Shown: positions 1 to 7,535, counted from the first letter of the stretch. The stretch is DNA of 12,664 bases from Pseudomonadota bacterium (GCA_023416055.1 JAEZIH010000292.1:1-12664); one strand, 5' to 3'. The notes: a model not told the origin generated them from the letters alone. Program-made: numbers and translations.

Positions 1-545
1 CCGAGGGAGGCTGGCGCTTCGCGCCCGAACCGCTGCGCATCCGCGACGAAGCCGGCCAGCCGCTGTGGACGCGTCATCCCGAGCGCGACATCGCCGTGAT
101 GGAGGTTTCGGCCCCGCCGGCCTTCGCTCGAGCGGCCGTGCCGTTGGGCTGGCTGGCGGACGCCAACGCCATTGACGCCTGGCAGGTTGGGCCCGGCGAC
201 GAGCTGATGACGCTCGGCTATCCGCTCGGCTACTCGGCCAATACAGCGGGCTTTCCCATTCTGCGAATCGGCCGGGTGGCGTCGTGGCCCCTGACGCCGA
301 TCACGGCCTTTCCGACCTTCCTGCTGGACTTTCCGGTCTTCCCCGGCAACTCGGGCGGACCGGTGTTCTGGACGCCGGCGGCGCGCAAGGCGCCCGGATC
401 GTTCCAGCCCGAACATCCCTTCATCGCCGGCGTGCTGACCTCCGAGGTGCGGCCGGGCGACGACCCGCTCGGCATCGGCATCGTCGCCCATGCGGCCTAT
501 GTGCGAGAGGCCATCGCCTTGCTGGACGAGCCCGCGGGGCCCTGA
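1..545 (+). CDS. Trypsin-like serine protease, 3' part (5' end outside window)
   Basis: This is the C-terminal part of a chymotrypsin-fold serine protease of the trypsin-like peptidase group. The frame is open from base 3 with no stop upstream, so the gene begins before the window; the GTG/ATG at 96-101 is internal. Two of the three catalytic residues are visible. The Asp lies in the motif RDIAVMEV (codon 87-89) and the nucleophilic Ser in GNSGGPVF (codon 351-353). The His and any signal peptide would be upstream. Between them, a GYPLGY segment and a hydrophobic strand before the Ser loop match the second beta-barrel of the fold. No PDZ domain follows the catalytic domain, so it is not a DegP/HtrA-type protease. 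The stop codon at 543-545 abuts the stop of the convergent acyl-CoA dehydrogenase. Family assignment is firm; substrate and location cannot be told from this part. Confidence 0.85.
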   Translation, partial: EGGWRFAPEPLRIRDEAGQPLWTRHPERDIAVMEVSAPPAFARAAVPLGWLADANAIDAWQVGPGDELMTLGYPLGYSANTAGFPILRIGRVASWPLTPITAFPTFLLDFPVFPGNSGGPVFWTPAARKAPGSFQPEHPFIAGVLTSEVRPGDDPLGIGIVAHAAYVREAIALLDEPAGP

Positions 546-2327
546 TCAGCCCGCCAGCACCTCGACGCTCATCCGCTCCAGCAGGGCGCCGCCCTGGCCC
601 ACCGCGGCCAGACGGCTGGAGGCGTGGCCCAGCACGTTGGCGGCGTAGACCTCGTACAGGGCGATCTTTCCCTCCAGCCATGCGGCGTCGCCCTCGCCCC
701 TCTCGAGAGCGGCCTGGGCCGCCAGCGCGCCCCTGGCCAGCAGCCAGCCGCCGACCACGTCGCCCATGAGGCGCAGGTAGGCGTCGGCCCCCGCCAGCAC
801 GTCGGCGGCGCGCGCGGGATCGGCCTTGGCGTCCAGCAGCCACAGGGTCGCGTCCTCGACCGCCTCGATGGCGTTGGCCAGCCGCTCAACCGGCTTGCCG
901 GCGTACAGCCGCGGCAGCAGGGCGAGGGCGTCCTTCATCTCGGCAATCAGGGCGCGGGCCGACTCGCCGCCGTCCTGGGACAGCTTGCGGCCGACCAGGT
1001 CCATGGCCTGGATGCCGTTGGTGCCCTCGTAGATCGGGGCGATGCGGGCGTCGCGATAGTACTGGGCCGCGCCGGTCTCCTCGATGAAGCCCATGCCGCC
1101 GTGCACCTGGACGCCCAGGGAGGCGACCTCGACGCCGACGTCCGTCGACCACGCCTTGGCGATGGGGGTGAACAGGTCCTCGCGGCCCTTCCAGCGGCGA
1201 CGGTCCTCCTCGGTTTCCGCATGCCGCGCCAGATCGGCGGCGACGCCGGTGGACAGGCAGATGGCGCGGGCCGCGGCGATCTTCGCCTTCATCACCGACA
1301 GCATGCGACGCACGTCGGGATGGTCGATGATGGCCGCCGCCTGTCCGGTCCACGTGGATCGGCCCTGCATGCGCTCGCGGGCGTAGGCGAGGGCGTGCTG
1401 ATAGGCCCGCTCGGCTATGCCGACGCCTTCCATACCGACCGCCAGCCGGGCGGCGTTCATCATCACGAACATGTGGGCCAGGCCCTGGTTCGGCTGGCCG
1501 ACCAGCTCGGCCGTGGCTCCCTCGTAGGCCATGACGCAGGTCGGCGAGCCGTGGATGCCCAGCTTGTGTTCGACGCTGACCGGCCGGAAGGCGTTGCGCT
1601 CGCCCAGCGACCCGTCGGGGTTCACCAGATGCTTGGACGCCAGAAACAGGCTGATGCCCTTCGGTCCCGGCGGGGCGTCGGGCAGCCGGGCCAGCACCAT
1701 GTGGATGATGTTGTCGGTGGCGTCGTGGTCGCCCCAGGTGATGAAGATCTTCTGGCCGCTGAGGGCGTAGGTCCCGTCGCCGTTGGGAACCGCCGTAGCG
1801 GTCAGGGCGCCCAGGTCCGAGCCGGCCTGCGGCTCGGTCAGCACCATGGCGCCGGTCCATTCGCCGGACACCAGCTTCGGCAGGTAGGTCGCCTTCTGGG
1901 CCTCGGACCCGACCTGTTCCAGCGCCTCGATCGCGGCTAGCGACAGCATGGGGCACAGGCCAAAGGCCATGTTAGCGGCATGGACCGTCTCATAGGCGGC
2001 CAGCTCCAGCGCCCTGGGCAGCTGCTGCCCCCCGGCGTGGGCGGGGGCCGACAGCCCGGTCCAGCCGCCCTCGGCGAACTGCCGGTAGGCGTCCGCAAAG
2101 CCGGGCGCCGCGGTCACAGCGCCGTCGACGCAGGTCGCGCCCTTCTGGTCGCCGACCCGGTTGAGCGGAGCAAGGACCTCCTCGGAGAACTGCCCCGCCG
2201 CCTCCAGCACCGCGCCAAGCAGCTCGCGGTCGTAGTCGGGGAAGGCGCCGGTCGCCGCCACGGCGTCCAGCCCCGCCACCTCGGTCAGGGTGAAGATCAG
2301 ATCGCGGACGGGGGCGCGGTAGGTCAT
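546..2327 (-). CDS. Acyl-CoA dehydrogenase, large DmdC-like type
   Basis: This 593-residue flavoprotein should oxidise an acyl-CoA to the 2-enoyl-CoA, passing electrons to electron-transfer flavoprotein. The order seen is an N-terminal alpha-helical region (MTYRAPVRDL start, typical of this subfamily), the FAD/substrate motif MVLTEPQAGSDLG at residues 161-173, and HGGMGFIEE with YYRDARIAPIYEGTNGIQ near 415-440. The Glu of YEGTNG, residue 434, is the expected catalytic base. A helical C-terminal extension of about 130 residues follows. The length of about 590 and the extra C-terminal domain separate it from 380-residue short/medium-chain enzymes and place it with the group annotated as 3-methylmercaptopropionyl-CoA dehydrogenase (DmdC). 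Many members of that group have unknown acyl substrates, so I do not assign dmdC. The ATG at 2325-2327 is preceded by AGAAGG with an 8-base gap. It is divergent from the cytochrome b561 gene and has no operon partner on its strand here. Confidence 0.93.
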   Translation of the reverse strand: MTYRAPVRDLIFTLTEVAGLDAVAATGAFPDYDRELLGAVLEAAGQFSEEVLAPLNRVGDQKGATCVDGAVTAAPGFADAYRQFAEGGWTGLSAPAHAGGQQLPRALELAAYETVHAANMAFGLCPMLSLAAIEALEQVGSEAQKATYLPKLVSGEWTGAMVLTEPQAGSDLGALTATAVPNGDGTYALSGQKIFITWGDHDATDNIIHMVLARLPDAPPGPKGISLFLASKHLVNPDGSLGERNAFRPVSVEHKLGIHGSPTCVMAYEGATAELVGQPNQGLAHMFVMMNAARLAVGMEGVGIAERAYQHALAYARERMQGRSTWTGQAAAIIDHPDVRRMLSVMKAKIAAARAICLSTGVAADLARHAETEEDRRRWKGREDLFTPIAKAWSTDVGVEVASLGVQVHGGMGFIEETGAAQYYRDARIAPIYEGTNGIQAMDLVGRKLSQDGGESARALIAEMKDALALLPRLYAGKPVERLANAIEAVEDATLWLLDAKADPARAADVLAGADAYLRLMGDVVGGWLLARGALAAQAALERGEGDAAWLEGKIALYEVYAANVLGHASSRLAAVGQGGALLERMSVEVLAG

Positions 2328-2342
2328 TCGGCTCGCCTTCTG

Positions 2343-2359
2343 GAACGGTGCGCCCGTTC
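2343..2359. promoter_or_regulatory. Possible operator: inverted repeat GAACGG-N5-CCGTTC
   Basis: A perfect 6-base inverted repeat with a 5-base spacer lies in the 124-base gap between the divergent acyl-CoA dehydrogenase and cytochrome b561 genes, 16 bases upstream of the dehydrogenase ATG. GAACG/CGTTC half-sites occur in operators of TetR-type regulators of fatty-acid genes, so it could control the dehydrogenase. No regulator gene is nearby. Arms of this length arise by chance, so this is only a candidate. I could not pick convincing -35/-10 boxes in this gap. Confidence 0.25.
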
Positions 2360-2451
2360 ATGCCGTCTTGCCGCCGGGTCACGCAAGGCGCGCTTGGCGA
2401 TCGGCGGGCGCTGGGGCAGGCTGGCGCCGTTCAGGGATTGGGAGAAACGCC

Positions 2452-3003
2452 ATGGCCGAGCCGCGCAACCGCTATTCGACCGTATCGCTGGTCCTGCACT
2501 GGCTGATCGCCGCCCTGGTGGTGCTCCAGATCGTCCTCATCCAGGCGCACGAGGCGACGGAGGGGCCGATCTCGCGGGAGTTCGTCAACATCCACAAGTC
2601 GGTCGGGCTGAGCATTCTCGTGCTTACCCTGTTCCGCCTCGGCTGGCGGATCGCCAATCCGGCCATACCGCTGCCGGCCGAAACCCCGCGCTGGCAGAAG
2701 CTGATCGCCCGGGGGACACACGTGTTGTTCTACGTCCTGCTGCTGGCCATGCCGCTGGTGGGCTGGGCGGCGTCCTCGGCGGCCGGGCGGGAGATCATCT
2801 GGTTCGGCCTGTTCGAATGGCCCGCCCTGCCGGTCGGCGGGGGCCGCGAGACGGCCCGCAGCCTCATGGGCCTGCATGAAATTTCAGCCAAACTCTTGAT
2901 CGTCCTGGTCGTCCTGCACGTCCTCGGCGGGCTGAAGCACCACTTCATCAACCGCGACAACGTGCTGCACCGGATGATTCCGCTGATTCCGCGCCGACCG
3001 TGA
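2452..3003 (+). CDS. Cytochrome b561 family diheme membrane protein
   Basis: This is a 183-residue inner-membrane protein of the bacterial cytochrome b561 (CybB-like) family. These proteins move electrons through two b-type hemes, for example between quinones and periplasmic acceptors; some act as superoxide:ubiquinone oxidoreductases. Four hydrophobic helices are visible, at about residues 11-31, 48-64, 90-107 and 143-161. The four expected heme-ligand histidines are present: His16 (in LVLHWL), His48 (in NIHKSVG), His142 (in GLHEIS) and His156 (in VVLHVLGG). The ATG at 2452 is chosen because GGGAG at 2440-2444 sits 7 bases upstream and the protein then starts as family members do. The frame is open further upstream to 2368, but that part is not family-like. 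The TGA at 3001-3003 is 68 bases from the start of the next gene on the same strand. The electron partner cannot be told from sequence. Confidence 0.9.
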   Translation: MAEPRNRYSTVSLVLHWLIAALVVLQIVLIQAHEATEGPISREFVNIHKSVGLSILVLTLFRLGWRIANPAIPLPAETPRWQKLIARGTHVLFYVLLLAMPLVGWAASSAAGREIIWFGLFEWPALPVGGGRETARSLMGLHEISAKLLIVLVVLHVLGGLKHHFINRDNVLHRMIPLIPRRP

Positions 3004-3071
3004 CTTCGACCGGGGCTTGCCTCGGCCCGGCGGCGGGGGCATCACCTCGAGCTCAGCAGCGGAGCGGCCCC

Positions 3072-4010
3072 ATGCCCGGCGGCGACATCCAGCGCGGCGC
3101 GACGGACGCCATGGCCGCCGAGGCCCTGGCGCGGGGCGGACTGGTGATCCTGCCGACCGAGACGGTCTACGGCCTCGCCGCCGACGCTTCCAATCCCGCC
3201 GCCGTGGCCGCCATCTTCGAGGCCAAGGGCCGGCCGCGCTTCAACCCCCTGATCGCCCACGTGGCCGACGCCGCCCAGGCCGAGACGATCGCCGTCTTCG
3301 ACGCCCGGGCCCGTGCGCTGGCCGAGGCCTTCTGGCCCGGGCCGCTGACTATCGTCGCCCCGATCCGCGACCGCGCCGCCGTCTGCGACCTGGCCCGCGC
3401 CGGGCTGGACAGCGTCGCCGTCCGCGTGCCGGGCCACGCCCGCGCCCGCGCCGTCATCGCCGCCATCGGCAAGCCGGTGGTCGCGCCCTCGGCCAATCGC
3501 TCGGGCCGGCCCAGCCCGACCACCTTCGACGACGCCGTGGAGGAGACCGGCCACGCCGCCGCCGATGCGGTGGACGGCGGGCCGTGCGCGGTCGGTGTCG
3601 AGTCCACGGTGGTTTCGGTGCTGGACGGCCGCGTCGCCCTGTTGCGCCCGGGTTCGGTGACGCGCGACGAGATCGAGGCCGTCGCCGGTCCGCTGGACAC
3701 AGGGGGGGAGGGGCATCGCTCCCCCGGCCGCATGACCCTTCACTACGCCCCCGACGCGCCCGTCCGCATCGAGGCGGAGGCGGCGCGAGACGGCGAGATC
3801 CTGCTCGGCTTCGGCCCGGATATCGGCGAGGCGCGCTGGAGCCTGAGCCCGGCCGGCGATCTGCGCGAGGCAGCCGCCAACCTGTTTCGGCGGCTGCGCG
3901 AGGCCGACCGCGAGAAGCCCGTCGGCATCGCCGTCTCGCCGATCCCGGCGCATGGGCTGGGCGAGGCCATCAACGACCGCCTGAAGCGCGCCGCCGGACA
4001 CGTCGGCTAG
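3072..4010 (+). CDS. sua5: L-threonylcarbamoyladenylate synthase, Sua5/YrdC/YwlC type
   Basis: This enzyme makes threonylcarbamoyl-AMP from threonine, bicarbonate and ATP, the first step of the t6A modification at tRNA position 37. From the ATG at 3072 it is 312 residues. A YrdC domain covers about residues 13-200, with PTETVYGL at 28-35, KGRPRFNPL from 52, the nucleotide-site PSAN at 139-142, VGVESTVV near 174-181 and LRPGSVT at 191-197. A C-terminal Sua5 domain begins near RSPGRMTLHYAP (217-228). The linker plus C-terminal domain separate it from the short TsaC form. A GTG at 3000, overlapping the previous stop as GTGA, would add 24 residues rich in Gly, Ala and Pro. I prefer 3072 because GGAG at 3061-3064 precedes it by 7 bases and the N-terminus then has normal length. 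It ends 3 bases from the convergent small membrane protein gene, leaving no room for a separate terminator. Confidence 0.93.
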   Translation: MPGGDIQRGATDAMAAEALARGGLVILPTETVYGLAADASNPAAVAAIFEAKGRPRFNPLIAHVADAAQAETIAVFDARARALAEAFWPGPLTIVAPIRDRAAVCDLARAGLDSVAVRVPGHARARAVIAAIGKPVVAPSANRSGRPSPTTFDDAVEETGHAAADAVDGGPCAVGVESTVVSVLDGRVALLRPGSVTRDEIEAVAGPLDTGGEGHRSPGRMTLHYAPDAPVRIEAEAARDGEILLGFGPDIGEARWSLSPAGDLREAAANLFRRLREADREKPVGIAVSPIPAHGLGEAINDRLKRAAGHVG

Positions 4011-4013
4011 GGC

Positions 4014-4196
4014 TCACCGCCGCCGGGTCGCCAAGGCCCAGGCGATCGTGGCCAGGCTGACGGCCAGCAGGGCGGCCCCCAGCGCGTCCCACAGGCCGTC
4101 GTCCAGCAGGGCGCCGACCAGTCCGGTCAGACTGAGCGTCCCGATCACCAGCGGCGTCCCGAAGATGGCGCGCCAGGTCAGGTCCTTGCGGCTCAT
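4014..4196 (-). CDS. Small two-helix membrane protein coupled to the PepSY gene
   Basis: This is a 60-residue protein that I cannot assign a function. Its ATG (4194-4196) overlaps the TGA of the upstream PepSY gene in the sequence ATGA, the usual sign of translational coupling, so I choose this start. The frame is open ten codons further up, but that part lies inside the PepSY gene. The sequence has a short basic N-terminus (MSRKDLTWR), a hydrophobic segment at about residues 11-31, a tight acidic turn DDG at 32-34, a second hydrophobic segment at about 35-56, and a basic tail ATRRR. This predicts a helical hairpin in the inner membrane, with both ends cytoplasmic by the positive-inside rule. 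As last gene of the siderophore receptor cluster, it is likely to help the PepSY-TM protein or iron handling; that role is inferred from position only. I recall similar short proteins beside PepSY genes in other proteobacteria. Confidence 0.78.
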   Translation of the reverse strand: MSRKDLTWRAIFGTPLVIGTLSLTGLVGALLDDGLWDALGAALLAVSLATIAWALATRRR

Positions 4197-5281
4197 GCGG
4201 AGGTCCTCCCCCGACGGGCCAGCCACAGGTAAAGGCCCGAGCCCAGCACCACGATGGTGACGAGGTCGAGCAGGGCCCAGACGATCTTCAGCGGCAGGCC
4301 GCCGTAGTCGCCGAAATGCAGCGGCTGCGACAGGGACAGGGTCTTCACGTACCAGGGCGTCGGTGCCACCGCCGCCAGCTCGCCCGTGCGGGCGTCGATC
4401 AGGGCCGGGGTGGTCAGGTGGGCGGTCAGCGGCGAGTCGCCGTGGAAGAAGACGGCGTAGTGGTGCTCGGTGGAGTATGTCGAACCGGGGAAGGCCACGA
4501 ACTGCAGCTGCATGCCCGGCAGGGCTTCCTGCGCCCGGCGCACGGCCGCGTCGAGCGAGCTCCGTTCCGTCAGGGCGACGGGGGCGTCATAGGCCCGGGT
4601 CAGCTCCTTCAGGGCGGTGTCCTTCCAGTAGGCGATGATCGGCACGGCCAGGGTGTTGACCACCCCCGTCACCCCGACCACCAGCACCCAGGCCACGGTC
4701 ACCACGCCCAGCAGGTTGTGATAGTCCAGCCACCGCGCCCGCGCCTTCTTCGAGGCCCGCACCGTGCCGAACGGCAGGCGGCGCATGAAGGGGGCGTACA
4801 GCACCACCCCTGACACGACGGCTGTGACCAGCATCAGTCCCATCAGGCCGAGGAACAGCATGCCCGGCAGGCCGAGGAACATGTCCGTGTGCAGCTGGAG
4901 CAGGAACTCCATCACCGGATGACCGGCCACGAGCGGCGCGGGATCGCCGCTGGTGCGGTCGATCGGCTGGAAGGTGTACTGGCCCGCCTGGGCGCCGGGA
5001 TCGACGCTGGTGACGTTCACCACCGGCCGGTCCTCGTCGAAGCTCATGAAGGCCGGGACCCCGCCGGGGTGGCGCGACAGGGCGGCGTCCAGCACCTGGT
5101 CGAGGTCAAGCTGCCGCCCCTCGGCGGCGGGCTGCCAGTCGTGACGCAGCAGGACCTCGTCGATCTCGTGCGAGAAGACCAGCGGCAGGCCGGTGAGGCA
5201 GAGCATCAGCAGGAACAGTGTCGAGACCAGGCTCGACCACCTGTGCGCCCAGGCCCAGCCGCGGAGGGTCCGCGTCTTCAC
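4193..5281 (-). CDS. PepSY-associated TM helix protein (iron-uptake reductase-like)
   Basis: This is a 362-residue inner-membrane protein of the PepSY_TM family, often found beside TonB-dependent siderophore receptors and thought to act in reduction or release of siderophore iron on the inner-membrane side. The N-terminus WAHRWSSLVSTLFLLMLCLTG is typical. Hydrophobic helices lie at about residues 17-37, in the segment around MFLGLPGMLFLGLMGLML, in the segment after DYHNLLGVV, and near the C-terminus (LLDLVTIVVLGSGLYLWLARR). Histidines in or beside helices (AHRW, FSHEID, QLHTDM, DYHNLLG) could bind heme or metal. A large periplasmic region separates helices 1 and 2. The start is GTG (5279-5281), 4 bases after the receptor stop, and I see no clear ribosome site, so reinitiation is likely. 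Its stop overlaps the next gene by four bases. The family is clear; the biochemical role is inferred. Confidence 0.88.
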   Translation of the reverse strand: MKTRTLRGWAWAHRWSSLVSTLFLLMLCLTGLPLVFSHEIDEVLLRHDWQPAAEGRQLDLDQVLDAALSRHPGGVPAFMSFDEDRPVVNVTSVDPGAQAGQYTFQPIDRTSGDPAPLVAGHPVMEFLLQLHTDMFLGLPGMLFLGLMGLMLVTAVVSGVVLYAPFMRRLPFGTVRASKKARARWLDYHNLLGVVTVAWVLVVGVTGVVNTLAVPIIAYWKDTALKELTRAYDAPVALTERSSLDAAVRRAQEALPGMQLQFVAFPGSTYSTEHHYAVFFHGDSPLTAHLTTPALIDARTGELAAVAPTPWYVKTLSLSQPLHFGDYGGLPLKIVWALLDLVTIVVLGSGLYLWLARRGRTSA

Positions 5282-5285
5282 AGGC

Positions 5286-7454
5286 TCAGAAGTCCGCCGA
5301 GATCGAGACGGAGAAGGTGCGCGGGGCGCCGACGGTCAGGTAGTTGGCGCCCGGATAGCCGCCGACGGCGACCCACTGGTCCTCGTCGGCCAGGTTCTCG
5401 ACCCGCGCCCGCAGGGTCAGCGGCTGGCCGCCGGCCTCGAAGGCGTAGCGAACGCCGGCGTCGAAGCGGGTCCACGAGTCCAGCTCGACGGTGTTGGCGG
5501 CGTCGACGGACTGCTCGCCGGTATGGACCGCCCGGCCTTCCAGCGTCAGGCCGGCGACGGCGGGCACGTCCCATTCGACGTTCAGGTTGGTCTGGAATTC
5601 GGGCGCGCCGATCGGCGTGCGGCCGTCCAGGGCGCCGCCGGCGGTGCGGGTCATTTCCGCGTCCAGCCAGGTCACGCCGCCCAGCAGGCGCAGGCCCGCG
5701 ACCGGCTCGCCGAACAGGCTCAGCTCGACGCCGCGGTTCTCCTGCTCGCCGTTGGCGGCGAAGACGCTGTTCTCGACGAAGGCGCTGGGCAGGGTCAGGC
5801 GGAACAGGCTGACCGAGCCGCCGAAGCTCCCGCCGTCGAACTTGGCGCCGACCTCGGCCTGCTCGCCGCGGAACGGGTCCAGCACCTCGCCGGCGTTGGA
5901 CACCGGCACGCCGCCGCTGACGGCGGGCGCGGTCTGGCCGGGGATCAGGGCCTCGGAATAGTTGGCGTAGAGCGAAATCCGCGCCGACGGCTTGTAGACC
6001 ACGGCGAAGGCCGGAGTGACCGCGTCGCCCTCGTAGGAGCCGATCTGCGCCCCCGTATTGTAATCGTACGACCGCGTCTCGATGCTCTGCTGGCGCACGC
6101 CGGCGGTGACCAGCAGACGGCCGTCGAGGAAGGACATCATGTCGGCGAGGGCGAAGGAGGTGTTCCGCACCCGCTCGGTGACGTGCGGATCGTCCATGTC
6201 GCCGCCGACGAAGAAGTCGGGGACGGGCGGCGCGACCGCCACGGGGGCGTACAGGTCGCTGGCGAAGCCGGCGAAGTTCGAGAAGGCGTAGGCGTTCTCC
6301 GACTTGGACTGCACCCGCGAGGCCGAGGCGACCAGCCGGTGGCCGACAGGGCCGGTGGTCAGGTCGGCGCGCACCCCGACATCGCCCGACCAGACGGCGT
6401 CGCGCCGGACGTTGTCGAAGCGGTAGGCGCTCAGGGTTCCGTCCGGCTGGGCGGTGGGGTTGGCCAGCCGGTTCTCCTCCTCGCCCTCGCGGCCGCCGAA
6501 GGCCGCCCAGGCGGTGACGCTGTCGGTGAGGTCGAACTCGCCGCGCGCGGCGCCGAACAGCTGGCGCTCGTCGGTATAGGTCCACGGCTGGGCGAAGTTG
6601 GCGTCCGCCGACGGCGGGGCCGGCACGTCTCCGGCCGGGGTGACGCTCGGCCGCGGCGCATCGATGTGGTGGTCCTGCCAGCCGAGATCGGCCGAGAAGC
6701 GGGCGCGGTCGCCGCGGTGGTCGACGCCGAGGCCGACGACGCGCAGCTGCCGGTCCTGGTCCTCGACCGCGCCGGTCCCGTCGCGGGCGGCGAGGTTGAG
6801 GCGCAGGCCCCACTCGTTCGCGTCCCCGAAGCGGCGCGACAGGTCGGCGGCGGCGTGGATCTCGTCCTCGCCCGACCAGCCGGCCGTCAGTCGGTTCAGG
6901 GGCAGGTTCCCGGCCCGCTTGGGCACCAGGTTGAAGGCCCCGCCCACGCCGCTGCCGCCCGGCGCCGCGCCGTTCAGGAAGGCCGTCGCCCCGTGGAAGA
7001 CCTCGACCCGCTCCAGCAGCTCCGCGGCCACGAACTGCCGCGGCAGCACGCCGTACAGGCCGTTGTAGGTCATGTCGTCGGAGTACACAGGGAAGCCGCG
7101 GATGACGTACAGCTCCTGGAAGTTGCCGAAGCCCTTGGTGACCCGCACGGCCGGGTCGTTCTGCAGCACGTCGGCCACGCTGCGGGCTTGCTGGTCGCGG
7201 ATCAGGGTCTCGGTGTAGCTGGTCGTGGCGAAGGGCGTGTCCATTACGTCCAGCGCCCCGAACAGGCCCACGCGTCCGCCGGTCGCCACCTGACCCCCGG
7301 CGTAGGCCGGCGGCAGCCGCACCTGCGAGCCGGTGACGACGACCTCGCCCAGGTCCGCGGCCTGGAGCTCAGCCTCCTGCGCGACGACGGGCGCCGCATG
7401 GATCAGGGAAGCGACGGCGGCTGAGGTCAGCAGCCCGGCAAGGCGAGGGGACAC
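5286..7454 (-). CDS. TonB-dependent siderophore receptor
   Basis: This is a 722-residue outer-membrane receptor for a ferric siderophore, powered by TonB-ExbBD. Residues 1-25 form a signal peptide (hydrophobic core LAGLLTSAAVASL, likely cut after VVA). A TonB-box-like EVVVTG lies at 37-42. The plug domain, about 65-180, includes MDTPFATTSYT, the VADVLQNDPAVRV motif (93-105), YVIRGFPV (116-123) and ERVEVFHGATAFLNGAAPGG (148-167), which is characteristic of the siderophore group rather than vitamin B12 or sugar receptors. A beta-barrel follows and ends in the outer-membrane signature SVSISADF with a C-terminal Phe. The start is GTG (7452-7454), with GGAG at 7461-7464 six bases upstream. It is the first gene of a three-gene cluster with the PepSY protein and a small membrane protein. 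The siderophore cannot be named. An inverted repeat in the leader suggests iron-dependent control. Confidence 0.93.
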   Translation of the reverse strand: MSPRLAGLLTSAAVASLIHAAPVVAQEAELQAADLGEVVVTGSQVRLPPAYAGGQVATGGRVGLFGALDVMDTPFATTSYTETLIRDQQARSVADVLQNDPAVRVTKGFGNFQELYVIRGFPVYSDDMTYNGLYGVLPRQFVAAELLERVEVFHGATAFLNGAAPGGSGVGGAFNLVPKRAGNLPLNRLTAGWSGEDEIHAAADLSRRFGDANEWGLRLNLAARDGTGAVEDQDRQLRVVGLGVDHRGDRARFSADLGWQDHHIDAPRPSVTPAGDVPAPPSADANFAQPWTYTDERQLFGAARGEFDLTDSVTAWAAFGGREGEEENRLANPTAQPDGTLSAYRFDNVRRDAVWSGDVGVRADLTTGPVGHRLVASASRVQSKSENAYAFSNFAGFASDLYAPVAVAPPVPDFFVGGDMDDPHVTERVRNTSFALADMMSFLDGRLLVTAGVRQQSIETRSYDYNTGAQIGSYEGDAVTPAFAVVYKPSARISLYANYSEALIPGQTAPAVSGGVPVSNAGEVLDPFRGEQAEVGAKFDGGSFGGSVSLFRLTLPSAFVENSVFAANGEQENRGVELSLFGEPVAGLRLLGGVTWLDAEMTRTAGGALDGRTPIGAPEFQTNLNVEWDVPAVAGLTLEGRAVHTGEQSVDAANTVELDSWTRFDAGVRYAFEAGGQPLTLRARVENLADEDQWVAVGGYPGANYLTVGAPRTFSVSISADF

Positions 7455-7459
7455 AGGAA

Positions 7460-7498
7460 GCTCCGATAATGCGAGGCGGTCGCAATATCCTCCGGAGC
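7460..7498 (-). promoter_or_regulatory. Inverted repeat in the leader of the siderophore receptor gene
   Basis: On the + strand GATAATGCGA (7465-7474) and TCGCAATATC (7480-7489) form an inverted repeat with 9 of 10 pairs and a GGCGG spacer. GCTCC (7460-7464) and GGAGC (7494-7498) extend it after a 4-base offset. It lies directly upstream of the receptor GTG and includes its ribosome site. Position and the TGCGA/TCGCA core suit an iron-responsive operator (Fur-like), but the GC-rich centre is unlike usual Fur boxes. Read as RNA, the outer arm would pair with the ribosome site. Which reading holds is not decided by the sequence. Confidence 0.45.
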
Positions 7499-7535
7499 CG
7501 TCGTGCGCAAGGCGCGGCGGGGTGCGGCGCTTTGG

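Noticed and set aside
624..1940. A 438-codon open frame on the + strand opposite the acyl-CoA dehydrogenase
   Set aside because: Shadow of the dehydrogenase coding strand, with biased composition and no family motif.
3000..3071. GTG start overlapping the cytochrome b561 stop for the Sua5 gene
   Set aside because: It would add 24 Gly/Ala/Pro-rich residues not expected in the family, whereas the ATG at 3072 has GGAG at proper distance.
5193..7424. A 743-codon open frame on the + strand opposite the siderophore receptor
   Set aside because: It mirrors the receptor gene. GC-rich codon use removes stops from the antisense frame. The translation is low-complexity (rich in Gly, Ala, Val, Arg, His, Gln) with no recognisable domain, while the - strand protein is a full TonB receptor.
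7499..7535. Possible terminator after bdhA
   Set aside because: The GC-rich sequence gives only a poor, bulged stem and no U-tract. Read-through into the receptor leader cannot be excluded, but no terminator can be supported.
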